From: Angiostrongylus vasorum
Taxonomy: Eukaryota > Nematoda > Chromadorea > Rhabditida > Metastrongylidae
Direction of reading: 5' to 3'
Length of the DNA: 64,000 bases
Assembly (NCBI GenBank): GCA_018806985.1
Contig: JADANN010000107.1
Coordinates: 372,001-436,000 of the forward strand
In this document: piece by piece, positions 10,436-23,489 of the stretch
Layout of the letters: every line of letters starts with the position of its first letter
Position numbering within the stretch: the first letter of the stretch is position 1
Translations under genes and position numbers: made by a program
The notes under the pieces: generated by a model
Seen by the model: only the letters and a program-made list of their open reading frames with translations
Databases searched by the model: none
What the model was told of the DNA's origin: nothing

Positions 10436-11179
10436 TCTCACCCTTTACGCATAAAGGGGGGCGATTGTGAGAGACATGTTTTGAATAGCCACTTCTGTAA
10501 GCACGAAGAAGGAACTAAAGTGAGAAACGCACGACTTGGGTCAGCAAATAGCCATCTCCAATAACTACGAAATAGTAATCCCATAAGATAAGTTTAAAGG
10601 AGAGCGACACGCCAAAAAGAGAGGCTTGGTAGAAACAAAATCCCGCGTATGTAGCCCTTCATTAGCGATCAAGAAAGTGTAGATATAAAACGATGCTTAA
10701 GAAAGGCAGGTCTAGAGGAATCGGTAGCGATAGTGAAATACTATCGGATACTCTTTATCTTCGATTAGTTCGTAACCGCCAATATTACTGTCTATGTGAA
10801 ACACAGAATTGCGTAATATGTCCTGATGTCAGGGACGGTGACTGCATGAGTTCAGGGACGACATACTTGATTTCTTGTAATACTTGTGGAGATGAATATA
10901 TTGACGAAATGGCAGACCTTTTTGTATCCGCCTAAAGAAATGTCTACATGGCAAACGAAAAACAAGAGAAGTACTCCATTAGGGACCCATAGGATACAAA
11001 AGCATAGCGGAGAAGAGTTTGATATAAAAGTCACTATTTTCGAACAGGACGCTCCAACCCCAACGTGTAAACTTCATGAGGTTTCTCCTACAAATGCCAT
11101 GAATCCTACAATGAATAGCAGGAACGAATTCCCAGAGGTCATACACGATCCAACCCCGTATCTTAGAATTGACTCTTGA
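10436..11179 (+). pseudogene. Penelope-like element, C-terminal part with GIY-YIG endonuclease remnant
   Basis: This is the 3' part of a Penelope-like retroelement polyprotein, whose reverse transcriptase is normally followed by a GIY-YIG endonuclease. From 10436 a decayed HPLRIKGG segment and then IKRCLRKAGL lead into LVRNRQYYCLCETQNCVIC. The Cys-rich linker is followed by TYLISCNTCGDEYIDE, the GIY-YIG signature (TYLI for GIY, EYID for YIG, the Gly replaced by Asp). The reading then shifts frame twice: RPFCIRLKKCLHGKRKT, then STPLGTHRIQKHSGEEFD, KVTIFEQDAP and NEFPEVIHDPTPYLRI. The shifts and the lost Gly make it non-functional. The upstream reverse transcriptase is absent, a 5' truncation. 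Confidence 0.88.
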
Positions 11180-11189
11180 TGTAGGGTGG

Positions 11190-11470
11190 TGCCATCAGCC
11201 ATATGCTGTTCTTCCTCAGAGGAAGACACGTACAAAAAACGGTGGCTTTTGGAGAAGCCGTTGACAATGTAATTACCATGTAGATTTTCATTTTTCTGCC
11301 TGTACTATTGAAGCGTTTGCCGTAATAAACTGCATACTAATATATCCCTCCAGGCTCTGAAGAAGGAGATACTGCCGAAACGTCAGCTACTGTTCTGTTG
11401 TTTTTTGGACGGAAGTAAACTTGTGTTGTATAACAACCTCGCGATTTCTGAAAAAGAAAACGACACATCC
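11190..11470 (+). repeat. Penelope-like element 3' terminal region with hammerhead-like core
   Basis: It starts 10 bases after the coding remnant with CTTCCTCAGAGGAAGACACG and continues to GCTCTGAAGAAGGAGATACT (hammerhead-like core 11355-11390), then GCCGAAACGTCAGCTACTG and CCTCGCGATTTCTGA, the same order as the arms at 9245-9553. About 110 bases of unrelated sequence sit between the two halves compared with those arms. Stem II here is weakened to two G-C pairs. Confidence 0.75.
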
Positions 11471-11771
11471 ACTTATTTCGTTGAAAATCAAAGGGCAAAT
11501 AAATGGGACATTCTTTTTTATCAGATTGTCAACTGATTGGTGTTAAATTACATTTGCCTATTACATTGGTTGACGAATAGAAATACATCGTTCCAAAATC
11601 TTAACTGTTTAGCTTTACGGCTTCGGTTTGTCTGTGTCGGGTATATAACAGAAAACATAGCTGATGCGTGGTGAGTGTAAAATTCTCAATGCGTTCGAGG
11701 TGTAAGTTCACGTCTCACGTCTCTATTGCACAACAGGCCAAGAAGACCACGGAGTCAAACAGCTGGGTGCC

Positions 11772-12236
11772 GTGTCCGTCAGTTGGCTTCTTTCTGAGAC
11801 TCTAACACAACTCCGCTATTTCTGCAAAGTCGATCCTTCATTTCGACGTCTATTAAATGCACTAGCTACACTTTTGGTGTGGTTTATGATATCAAAAAAT
11901 CCTGCTACTTCGAGTTCCACTTCATGTGGATTGGATTTTCCTCCCACTTACACACAGTACTGTACCAGGTACTTCTCCCAAAAGAAGAAAATGCCGTGGC
12001 CAAAGGGAATGTTTGCTACGAATTCCTCTCCAACACACATGCAGCCTTCGTCGCAACCAAGCTATTTCATTATTCACTGTTTTCTAATCGAAAACAATGC
12101 TGACGAAACAATTTCCCCTATCAGACGCCTTTCCTATAGAGATGGAGGAAGGTCGGCAGAATGGTCGTTTTGGTCAACAGCTGCTACAGTGCTCAATCAG
12201 AATGATCAAGGATGGATCTATTTCTTAGGCTATTAG
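11772..12236 (+). other. 154-codon open frame of unknown nature
   Basis: The frame is open without internal stop and is Ser/Thr/Phe-rich. I recognise no domain, and no splice-site pair brackets it convincingly. It follows the Penelope-like element end by about 300 bases, so it could be old element sequence or chance. I would not call it a gene. Confidence 0.2.
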
Positions 12237-12239
12237 CGC

Positions 12240-15200
12240 TGCTGGCATAGTCTTCCTTTGAAAATGTGCTGTCATGTGAGCTACGAGAAATACATGTAGT
12301 TGGTGGGTTTCAAGTGCGCACAAATCGCCTGCGATGTCGTGTAGTCCTACATATGCGTCTTTGCTCTTAGTGATCCTGTTTCGGTCCTTACGACATCTTT
12401 TCCTTCAGCAATCAGAAACAGTCCTTTCTTTCTCTGTCGTTTTAAATAATCATGAAAAAATGTTATGAAGCTCCAACATATTGCCGACAACATAAGATGT
12501 GTCTTGTTTCACCTAGCTTTCGTCTTTTCTTCTCGAGCAACTATTAAAAAGTTAGAGAGATGCGATCTGAACTGCTTGTTCGAGAAACTTTGACCGGCAG
12601 TCCACAGTCACCCTCAACGGTTCTGATTCATTTAGAGGAGTCAATCTTGAATTACCTTGTCACACACGACTTATCTTTTCCACCTAGATGATGACAGAAT
12701 TCTTTCAATATTGTGTTTGGGTGAAACGCGACAGTGATGGGATCGAGTAGAGAAAGATAGCGCTCCGGCAATCGCATTTTGAGTCCTGTTGTCAAGTTTT
12801 TCTCATTCCACCTATTAATTTCTTGCTTCTCGAAAAAATATTCCGTGGAAGAGGCTGGTGCATATAGATGCTCAATAAAACAGTTTTCATCCTCAATTGG
12901 TCCACTTTTTCCAAATTATCCGAGCCTAACGCTTAGTCATTGTCATTTTTTTTCGTTGAAATCTTCGACGTAGAAAGGGCTTCTTGTCTCTGATAAATTT
13001 TTTTCATTTGGTCACAGAGCGTTTCTAATCCACTCTCATCCTTTACGTCTTGGTAGCACTTGACCTCAGTGATCTTGCTGTGACGTGGGCATTGGAGAAG
13101 TAGGATGACAAGGCAATGTGGTAGGAATGATAGGATATCGATGAGTCAAAACGACGAGTGGCACGCTGGTATAACGAAAAAGTTTACATCACCTACATTT
13201 ATTGGAGGGATATTTATTATATCCACGGATAATGAGGCTGCCGCCGTTCATTTTATTTGTCGGTGCTGCCGTGCTTGGTATCCTTTATGATGATCGCACA
13301 AAACTTGAAATGGTGTCCTTCATTTATGAAAGCATGAAGATCAACACAGAGATGTCTTGTGTTGCCACTGTGACCCAGGTTGAAAAAGCATTTTCCACAG
13401 TATGTTTCGGGTGTGTTGTTTTGATGTGGCTCTAAAAACATTATATCTTACCCGAGATTTTATGGCCTCTCACTGGTTGTGTCATCACAAATATCGCAGA
13501 CATATTAGACGAGATACGAGGGCCCTAGGCTAGTTTATTGCTGATTAAGCTAGTAGCGTTTGCCTCTGAGTTGCCCATATAACCTTAGTCGGGTTTTTCT
13601 AGGTTGTGACCATAGTCTATAACCACATCTATGCCAGAACGAAAGTGGTCACCTTGCGAACAAGTGTTGTGCCTCCAAGCGGCCATTTTCGCGTCTATGC
13701 TGGTATACATTTAACCAAGCTTGTGAATAGAAATGTCAAAACCATTCTGAGCTTAGATGATCCAAGTAAGGGGTTCAACACTAAACACACATAGCATTTC
13801 GATGCGCAGAAACAACAATCACTTTCTCCCAGCCGAGAAATATCGAAAGAAGCTTCTACTTCTATTCATCTGCTAACAGTGCTGACGATGGCGATGATTA
13901 TTTGAAGGAGATGGTGACGAGAATTTCTCTATGGATTTGAAAGTACACTCTAATTTAAAAAAAACATAATTGCAGATGTGACGAATATACGATAAGAGTA
14001 TCAGAAAATACGATAAAAATCCCACTCTTTTTAATAATAGATGGTTTCATGCAATGGCGATGTCGCATAGGTATTCGCTGGCGAATTCTTATGGAAGTCC
14101 CTTCAAACATTCATGGATTGAGCCAATCTTCTTGAGAAAAGTGAAAAAATCTTAACACAGAAGTCCAGTATGTTAACTGGGTATGGACGCTGAGGCGTAA
14201 TCACGAATTTTCAAAAAGAAAACCATGAAATTCTGGAAAAAAGACATGAGTAGGTGAATGTCATGTGCATTACGCGATATATCCAATCATGTGCAACAGC
14301 CTCTGTGTTGTGATCGAAAAGAGAGAGAGATATATGCAGCTTGTTTTCAGTGGTACTGTGGCAAACTCGACAGTTGCTGTTCTTTCGAGACTATTAAATC
14401 AAAAAATTGCACAGAGAGAAAACACAGCAATAGTAAAATATGTTTCGATTTAGCTTATTCAATCAGCAAATCTCAATAGGACTGTGAGGGAACAATGATG
14501 AAAGTTTAAAGAAAAAATGTTAACTAACCGACCTTGCGTTGGACTCCACAAAATTTAAGCATATGTTGTATTCAGTGCGATGGTTGTACGTTTGCAGCTA
14601 TGAAAAATGATCGAGAAACGATGAAAGTAAAAAGTTCGCCCCATTTCCACCCACTCGAAATGCTATAAAGGACATCAAAATGGCATCAAAACATCACGTT
14701 AAGCCTTTCTTTCGGTGAACACAATATTTTTTTTTACTCTACGCTAAGGATAATTTCATGGCTCTGCTAACTTTTGTGAGCATAGCTTCTTCTTCGAAGC
14801 TCTTTCTGATTTTTTCCATGAACTGCGAACGAAAGAGGTTGTTATTTTATAAAAGCTCTATGGCTGAGATAGGGACAAGGGCTCTTCCAATTTAGCTAAG
14901 TGTCTTTCCTCGTTCATAAATCCATAGAACGAGTGAAGACACTTACCGCTTGAAAATTGCTCGAAAATGAACCGAAATCACGAGGAAGACAAACGGATTC
15001 ATCACCACATACACCTTCAGTTGACGAACTTCCTGAAATTCATGATTCATTAGGGTCCAACAAAGCTCGAATTCTCTCATTTCTCATGCATTAGTGTTAG
15101 ATGCCGAATAGAGCTCTTCACTAAGGTACGTCAGTAAACCATTGAATAGTCGGATACATCTACATTACTGATAGACAATGTTAGTTCAATGTGTTGTTAA

Positions 15201-18200
15201 GGGGGCAACGCGAGCCGTAACCGTAAATATCGACTACGTGTTTCGAAGCAATTTGTACTTCGAAACCACAATCAGCTCTATTGTATAAACAAAATGCTCC
15301 AACCTCAAAGCGCAACATTCAATGCTATTTTTTCATTGATTTTTACTGATTTGCTTCCGTTTTTGCAATAAAGAACATTAGGAAACCATGCGTTCGACAG
15401 TGGATATGCGTATCTGAAAACGAGGTTTGTGCTAGAAATCGGTGATTTTTTTCACGACAAGACGTTGAGTGTTCACTTGCTTTAATAAACAAGTCAGCAC
15501 TGTTCAACTTCTATCCCTAACATTTCTTTCCTAGCCAAATAGTAACTTAGAGGCAATTCTTACTTTTTTAAACAATCACTAAAATTGAATAACGTGATGA
15601 AACTTTAACTAAGAAAGAGTGCGTTCTCATGTTTGGAAGTGTTGTCCCATAGGTCCAAAGAACTATGTACGATTATTGGTGCATTCGTTCAGTCAGAACG
15701 TGCATTAGTCCACTGAGACCTTCCTCTTACTAAATCGAAATATGTTCCAATATTATGTCGTATTGTTCCATAGGTGCTAGATGTGGACTCCAACAATCCT
15801 TTTCCCAAGGATGGCTGTTGTCGAGATGAAAACGAAATTGGCGGGATAGAGAATGAAGCTGATTAGTTCACTATAATTGTGAAAGACAATGGAAGCTCTT
15901 GGGAATAGTATATTCAGGAAGGAAATATTGCATGAGATTCAAATGTCTCTAATATTCTCATTATATCTCCCCTTTGACTAGCAAATGATGAGGAAAAAAC
16001 ATTTAATAGGTTCTGTTACTAAAACGTCATGAAGGAAAGAAAAAGACAACGATGTATATGAAAGAATACGGCGACTTACAACATATGAATTACTTATACG
16101 AACTGCAGGATACGAGTGAAATGAGCGAGGTGAATTTTGAAGGAGCCGTCTTCGTGTCACCACCATCCAGTACGACTAGCAACTCCCTCCCTTAAGCAAT
16201 CGAATTTTCTCGTCTCTCGTCATCGGGCAGGAAAAGGCGGCAGAGAAAGCATATGTGCACATCTCGCAAAGAGGGAGAAAAAAAACTGATGAGATAAGTT
16301 ATGCAGGAGAGAAAAGAATGAGTATACTCATCTCACCACATAAAATTGCCGACAATGAGGCGCCATAATATTAGGACGGCATGTGCGCATATCATCTAAC
16401 GATACATCTGATTACACATTATAATCCCACCTCATCGATAGTTCTTCATCGCTAAGCGAATTCTCGTTTTTGGATGGCGCCAGTTACTTGCAAGTATGCG
16501 GGGCCAGACAATTCTAGAGGGTTTCTAAGTTTCGTGTTGCTATCAGAAAAGCATTTAGATGTCAATCATCTTTATTAAGAATATTTTCCTCAGTCAGAAG
16601 TGAACCGTCATGAAGTTCCATGACAATTTCACGAAGTGAAAAACGGGTACAAGAAGTAAACACAAAGTGTTGTTCGGACGAAAAAACAAGTTTTTATTCG
16701 GATTGAATATAAATGGTCATCATACATTTCTTCTTTACATTTGGTTAATTCTATTTTGTGTCAGCGATTTACTGCTTTGCCTCAGTCGTTAGTACTAGCT
16801 GTTATTTTTAAAATCCGTGGCGTTCGGTTCAAGCCTCATACGTTTTCTACATCCTCGTGTCTTCGCTTTTCGTTATTTGCTGATTTTTTTCTGTTTCCGC
16901 TTTTTTAAATTCTATCTTCGCTGTTCTGTTAAACTATCTCTATCCACACCTCACTCGTATATCCATTCTTTCTCCTCATCATTCTGATTTCCAGAGAATC
17001 TATCCATTTTCTTTTGTTTTTCATTGCACTTTCCCCACCTCATGTGCCGTTTTCTAGCAGCCTTTGAACTGATTTCCATTGTTGTTTGGTGTAACACACA
17101 TTCTAGTAGTCACATAATGACCCATCTTCTTCCCTTTTATTTTCTCTATACTAATCGCTCTCTTCGTTTTCATCGTTTTCATTCCTTCACTCCTTCTCTT
17201 ACGACACTGGGGCGTATTTCGACTAAGACTAGAAATGAATATGAATCTACAACTGTTCCGATTATGAGGCTACGATAAGAGTGTTGCTGCAGACGCAGCT
17301 GTAGGGCGCGTTACACTAACAAAGTACAGCTCAGCACAAGAACAATTTGAACGAACATAACGACACGATGATAACCACATGAAAATACGTTATTGAAAAG
17401 CACAAGGTGATTTAGCACCTTACAAGGCAAAGATAAGTCGGAAATCTGCTCATTTTTTGCCTATGTGGTTCTCACTCACTCAAAAAAAATCATTACCGAA
17501 ATGAAAATAGATTATCCCTGAATAAAATGTGATTTGATAGGCTGCTCAAACTGGGCTGTCAAACTAATCTTTCTTTAAAGTATGGAATTGACATTCAATG
17601 GATTTATCAGAACAGAGTAGTAGAGTAGGCTTAACGTAATGCAATAGGGAAGCTATTGCATTAAAATTTGAAGAAACGTTTAAGAGCAGGATAAAATTTG
17701 ACACCGAGTAAGTTGATAGACGTAAGAGGTAGAAAAAGAAGCCGGAAAAAGATACATCAGAATAAGATTGATCAGTTGAATTACACAGTCAGGAAGTCTT
17801 TGCATAAAAAAATCAACTAATCAAAACTCCATAGGCATAGATCAAATCAACCAGAACATATTATTTAGCTCATTGTTGGCGGCAGCTAATTTTACTTCCA
17901 GTCGAAATGGACGACGCTTAGTTATCAGCCTTTACGGATATGTTGGTTTATTTGGAATAGAAAACAAATTTTCAGTAACTAGAGCACTTGGAGAGTTGTG
18001 CCCACTGCAGAATTGTAGAGTGAACTTTGCTCTATCGCTGTATGGAAATGAATGATATTAACACTACTAGTTATTGTGTTCTACTATGGAACATCATGCA
18101 AGCGCATGTCTGTCCTCGGCTGTTTATATTGAGTCTTTGTCTACGTTTTTCATACTCACACATTCCATAGAATAGCCAGTAATAATTTATCATAGCGATT

Positions 18201-21112
18201 AGAATGAAATAAAAAATTGGTTGTTAGTCGATTTACTACCAAGCTGAACTTTTTCGAAAAAAAGTTTTTTTTGTAACTCTTTAAATGTAGTGAATGCCTT
18301 TTCCGATATTACCCCCTTACACTTAGTTCTGCTTCTAATTAGCTATCGAATAAATATACGTACTGTGGTAACAAGTTCTACAATCTACTGAACTAAAAAT
18401 GTACGCTATAGTGTACATATCATCTACTGCTCTGCAACATATATGGATAACAGCGTACGTACGGTCCGTTATGGATTTAAGGAGGAAATTCGTAGAGTTG
18501 GAAATGGCTTCGTAATGTGTCCATCTTGATTTCGTCTCAACATCGATCAGAAGTGAATAACTGAAAAGTTGTCAAGTGAACTATTTATAAAAATGCCCAC
18601 TTTGTTTTCATGACCGTGTTACAGACGGTAGTGCAATGTGGAATGAGAGGTAAGAGTGTTTACCACTTAAGAAAATGCAAGAGAAAAAAAAACAGAAAAT
18701 GACTGCGGTTCAATGTCAAATACTCGATAGCAAGTCGGCAGATTTGGGCCATTACTGGAAATATTCGAAAATGTAGTTGTAGTTGTTCGAAGAAAATCGC
18801 TCTGTAATGTTTTTTTGCTTTTCTAAGTCGTACACTTGTGGAAGGGTATGATCTTGAAATAGAACACATTTGAATGTTATCAGTATTCTAAACGCTCCAG
18901 AATACCCTTCTACGATAAATACGTTCTTACTGAATGACAACGAAGTACCTACTGGTCCTGAATAATAGCATATTCGCAAAAGTGCAGAATTTTAGAGGGT
19001 GCTTGGTAATTTTTCCACAACTAGGGCAGTCTAGAGGATTGGTAATCGGCGAACTTCTTGAACATACTTTACCCTATCGCTCTGTTTATAAATGAAATTT
19101 TTCTACGTGACATTTGAGCCTAAGTTTAAAAAATATTCTTTTCTAAACGCAACCGTTTCAATTACACATCTCACAAATGCCTTCGTTGACAACATCACGT
19201 TCAGCTGTTGAACGATGTCCGGCTGTTCGAAATCGCTCCGCTCATCGGGAAACAAGCTTCAACGAAGATTGACAAAAAACGGACGATTTATGAACTACAG
19301 AAAATTGGAGCATCATTACGGAAGAATACGAAACCCTATATTTTATTAGAAATGATCTGCTTAGTCCAGTGGTTTTCATTCCAACGAATAAAATTAACTG
19401 TGAAGTGGAATATGATTATTTTGTGAATTTTAAGCAAGTAATCACTTTCAAAGCGTATAGAGATCAATACGTATGGTTGTGAATCGGTTAGCGGCGTTTG
19501 TTTAAGAATTTAACCTTTTGACGTGATTTCCTTCAATGAAAACACAATTGGGCTTCTCGTAAGTAAATTTGCTAAACCAACTTAATCGAGCATTGAACTT
19601 CAAAATAGAAAGAGGAAACTAAGAACAATAAGAAGAGAATAATCACCAAATGCGTGATGAAATGCAGAGGAGTGGATTAAATATTATTAAACGATCCCGT
19701 TTATGACGATGATTAATTTCATGGAGCGTCTCCCGACGGACGGAGTCGTCGTGTTCCGCTTTCTAGGCTTTGCCGACACGTTGAACGTAAACGTTGGTGG
19801 TGTAATGAATTGTTACGAGTTTCTTATAAAGAAGGAATTTGTCCTCAAGAGCCATATTTTCATGTCCTTATGATTAATATACTCTACTCCATACGGATAC
19901 GATCCTGTTATGGAACAATTATAGCAGAAAACCAAGCATCGTCAACACATTCAGTTTATTTATCCGTTTTTTCTCTTTTACTTTCTCGTGCCCGCATACC
20001 CATTCAATGACCACACTAAAGAAGTCGATCATTGCCACGACTAGACGAAATCACTGGTCGATGACTGCACTGGAGAAGGTACGATATGATACTGCGATGT
20101 TGCACTTTTTCGATGGAACGACGCTTCGCCACCGTTTAGAAGATGGCCACTCGGAAGAAAACACTGCTACGAAAGCGGGTTCATGTTTAATGCTGACATA
20201 AACTATACCATCTTCCATCTACATTAAATAGCACAACCTGCAACGTTTCGCTTTTCCATGAAGTGATAACTGAGATTTAGCAACAACTAGTAAAAAAATT
20301 TTCAATATAGTCGAAAAGAAGATCTAACACTTTCGTGGCGAATAACACCCGCAGATGTCGTGATGGCTTTGCGCCAGTGGAAGCTATGACACCTATGGGG
20401 TGTCATATTCTCTTTGGTGGTTTGTTTTGGTTCACGGAGATTTTATCCCAAATTCTTTGCAATCAATCTGTAGCTTACCTGACGCAGATGTTGTGCGAAG
20501 CATTATCCACAGCAGAATTTCCTATCAATAATTTCATAATCCATAATTCAAAAAGAACCCATTTCCAGGCCAGTTCATTTTGTTTGCGAGAGACCAAAGC
20601 CGTTGAATAGAGTGTGCAATGAAAAGGGTGAGTGCAGTGCAGAGGCACGAAGGCTCCGCTACTTGAACACTGGATTCGGCATTAGGAGGAAGTTTCTTGC
20701 TACAATACGACGAAAAATTGTCGAGAATTCTTCGGAGTGGCCAGATATTCGTTGAGTACACATTAGTCAATGTGCTTCAATAGACTTTCTCCTTACAAAC
20801 GGCTATGAACCTTTTTAATACAACCATACCGATGTGTTGGAAATTGCTCCCAAAATTATTTAGTGTACAAATTATTTCATGCCGTATAAAGGTATCCATG
20901 CAATTTCAGTAACTTACATAGAAATACTATTCTTTACATAAAAGCTCTAGTACTCACAATGGGTGCTTTCTCTTATTTTGACCATAACTGCTCCAAAGGG
21001 AACAGTTGACAGTCAATGAGGAGTTGGCTTAAAGTGGAGTTGAAGTCGTCAATGAACGACATGGCCGACACCTTTGAAAATTCAATTGTTATGGTGTAAA
21101 AACTCGTACAGA
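12240..21112. other. long stretch without recognisable gene
   Basis: Only frames of up to 84 codons with no family match occur. A Cys/His-rich 62-codon frame at 13441-13253 (minus strand, YCGKCFFNLGHSGNTRHLC) and a frame at 18979-18752 (minus strand, following a TTCAG) look slightly protein-like but cannot be tied to a gene. Pyrimidine-rich low-complexity sequence lies at about 16800-17190. Confidence 0.4.
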
Positions 21113-21410
21113 GGAGGGAATGGAGCAGTGGTTAGTGATGCACTCCATCAGAAAACAAGGTGCTGCTTCAACACACTCTCCACGCTCTTCTCCTATCCAC
21201 GTACGCTGGAAGACCTTTACCTGATAATCCCAAAGATTGCAACAAGAACCGACTTGACCAAATTTCTATTACATTAATGAGGAAGGCGAAATCCTTATGT
21301 AGCGTCGAAACAACACGCGAAATGTTTGAAGAAGTTTATGGATAACGAATAAGGCAAAAACGAATCGAATACAAGAAGTGCCGAGATCGGTGAAATAGAT
21401 GTGATAAAGG
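21113..21410 (+). repeat. SINE-A copy 2
   Basis: The head GGAATGGAGCAGTGGTTAGT corresponds to that of the copy at 5501, including the A-box core TGGAGCAGTGG. The 3' part shares AACGAATCGAAT, AAGTGC and GATGTGATAAAGG with it. The B box is decayed. The body between is about 300 bases in both. Confidence 0.7.
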
Positions 21411-21720
21411 CCGTCTACAGTTAAAAAAATAGTAAAAAGTCATCCTGCTAGTTGGAGCATATAAAAAGTTTGCTTATTTATCTTGACCTCAGTTATATGC
21501 CTTCCTTCTTTTTCTGCACTGTCCTTTATAGCTTAAGGTTTCCAGCAACATATTTTTTAGAGTGACTTTTTTTGCAGCCTTTTTCTTCAAACTGGTGGTA
21601 TTCAGTATTGCAGGTTCTGCTGAGCAGCAGTAAATGGCATTATAGCAATTCCTTTTGGAACAGCAATGGAGGTTTGAGAAGTGGCTTGATTTTTAAGGAT
21701 TTTATGTCCCGTTATGAATG

Positions 21721-21790
21721 AAGGATAAAGAGTTTGGCGTTGATCAATCCTTGAGGAGTGCGCCATGCATGACTTCATCAATCATCATAG
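21721..21790 (+). repeat. RTE 3'-end-like tail, copy 1
   Basis: AAGGATAAAG followed by GGCGTTGATCAATCC, TTGAGG and TGCGCCATGCAT is shared with 36284-36349. It resembles the 3' untranslated end of nematode RTE elements as I recall it; assignment to RTE is inference. Confidence 0.4.
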
Positions 21791-21870
21791 AGGTGAATGA
21801 ATGCAAGTCTTGCCTGTAAAGCCGCTTGTTATGACTTACCGGTGCCTCAAGACACAGGTTTTGCCTCCCA

Positions 21871-22140
21871 AACAAGTGTTACACTAATTTGCTGACTCTA
21901 GAGAGATGGAAAGCATGGTGAACTCGAGGTGCAGGAATGAACAATCGAGCGATCGGTCCATTATGTATTGAAAAGCAGCGTTAGCAAAAAAAAAGCAAAA
22001 AAATTAGTGTAACAAGTGTTACACTAATTTGCTGACTCTAGAGAGATGGAAAGCATGGTGAACTCGAGGTGCAGGAATGAACAATCGAGCGATCGGTCCA
22101 TTATGTATTGAAAAGCAGCTCTAGCCACTGCGCTGCATGC
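21871..22140 (-). repeat. SINE-C, two tandem copies of a 109-base unit
   Basis: Bases 21871-21979 and 22011-22119 are identical by eye and are separated by 31 bases of A-rich sequence ending in ATTAGTGT. Read on the minus strand, the second copy extends to CAGCGCAGTGGCTAGAGC, an A-box-like start (10 of 11 to TRGYNNARNNG). A related copy is at 41055-41215. Confidence 0.75.
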
Positions 22141-23489
22141 GATTGTGGCATTGTGAGAAGAAAAAATTGTGTACAGAATCCAGCAAAACTGGCGCTATTC
22201 ACAGTTCACAAAAAGGATTAATAATGCAGCGCTAGTAAGAGGTTTATTTTCATTTATAGTTAAAATTCTGAAGATTTAGTTTAGCATGCTCGTTTCACAT
22301 GACTGACAAACATTAGCTGCGTCTTTGAGGAAATCGTGTTCATAGACATTTGTGGGAGGTGTTTTATTGTCTTTATGAAGTTATATGGAATGAGAGAGTT
22401 TCTGAGGAGTGTCACGAGGATTCATTTGCTGAATCACTCAAAAGCCTAGACGCACTTTGTGAAGCAAAAAGCTTAATTTTTTCTGCCTAGTCGGGTACTC
22501 ACACGACCAATGTTCACGTGTCGTTCTCGAGGCGAGAAGTGAACATTGAGTGAAATAATGACATTAATTGATCAACCTGAATGATGATTCTTGCGTATAC
22601 TGTTCACAAAGCACTCAGTATGACAAGGCATTTCTTAGAGATGAAGCTTTCTAAAATTTTTTGTGGAAATATTTAGAAGTAGAGAATACTATCCACAAGG
22701 AAGAAGGTAGTCTCTTACTGTTACTCTAGTCTAGTATTCTTTTCATCTACCCTTCTTCTTCTCCTCTTGTTATATGGATGATCCAAAACGAAAACGGCTC
22801 GGTGTTGAGTGTGCCGGTTTGTTTCTACAAAATGCCGCTCGAATGAGCAGTGTTTTATGTCTAACTTTTTCCATATGGCTCAAGTTATCCCGTATTTCTA
22901 AAACAGCGTAAAGGTGAAAAAAACTGTTGAGTCAATCTTTGTCAGAGGCTCTAGTGAGGTCATACTGCTCCTTTTCTTCTACCGAATTTTTCTCCTAAGT
23001 TAATGTCCATATTCCTCAAAAGTAGTAGACACACTTGGGATCTGGTCTTCTCAGTTCGTGGAGCATATAGGCTAATTCAATTTTCCATGATGATCAGAGA
23101 CGAAGTTGTTGTACTAATTGTTCACTAACAACATATGATTTTTTGGACGTTTTCGTATTCTTGAAAGTGTGGAAAATGTCAAATTGACACAGTTTACTGA
23201 GTCAAGCACTTTCACAACTTCGGTAAATCGGGCTTATTGCATAAATTCTCTTTTGCCCAGTAAACTCACTTCCAACACTCTCAGCATTTAACACTAACAC
23301 ATTCAGCGCACTCATCTCTAACACTTTCAGCACATCTCACCTAACACTCGTCCTTTCACTCCCAGTTCCTATTTACCACTCAGCATTTTGTTATTTGTAA
23401 ATCTTCACATTATTCGATAGAGACCAGCGGAACAGAGTCCGACATGACTGAGGAATGTGCATGGCTCAGCGCAAAAGTCGACACGGAGC
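22141..23489. other. no recognisable gene
   Basis: No motif was seen. A short run rich in AACACT/CAGC words at 23270-23390 is weakly repetitive. By position part of it could be the 3' terminal region of the Penelope-like element that lies to its right on the minus strand, but I saw no hammerhead core. Confidence 0.35.

Noticed and set aside
12779..13441. Cys/His-rich short frames suggestive of a zinc finger
   Set aside because: Spacing fits no finger class I know, and surrounding frames are interrupted; too weak to call.
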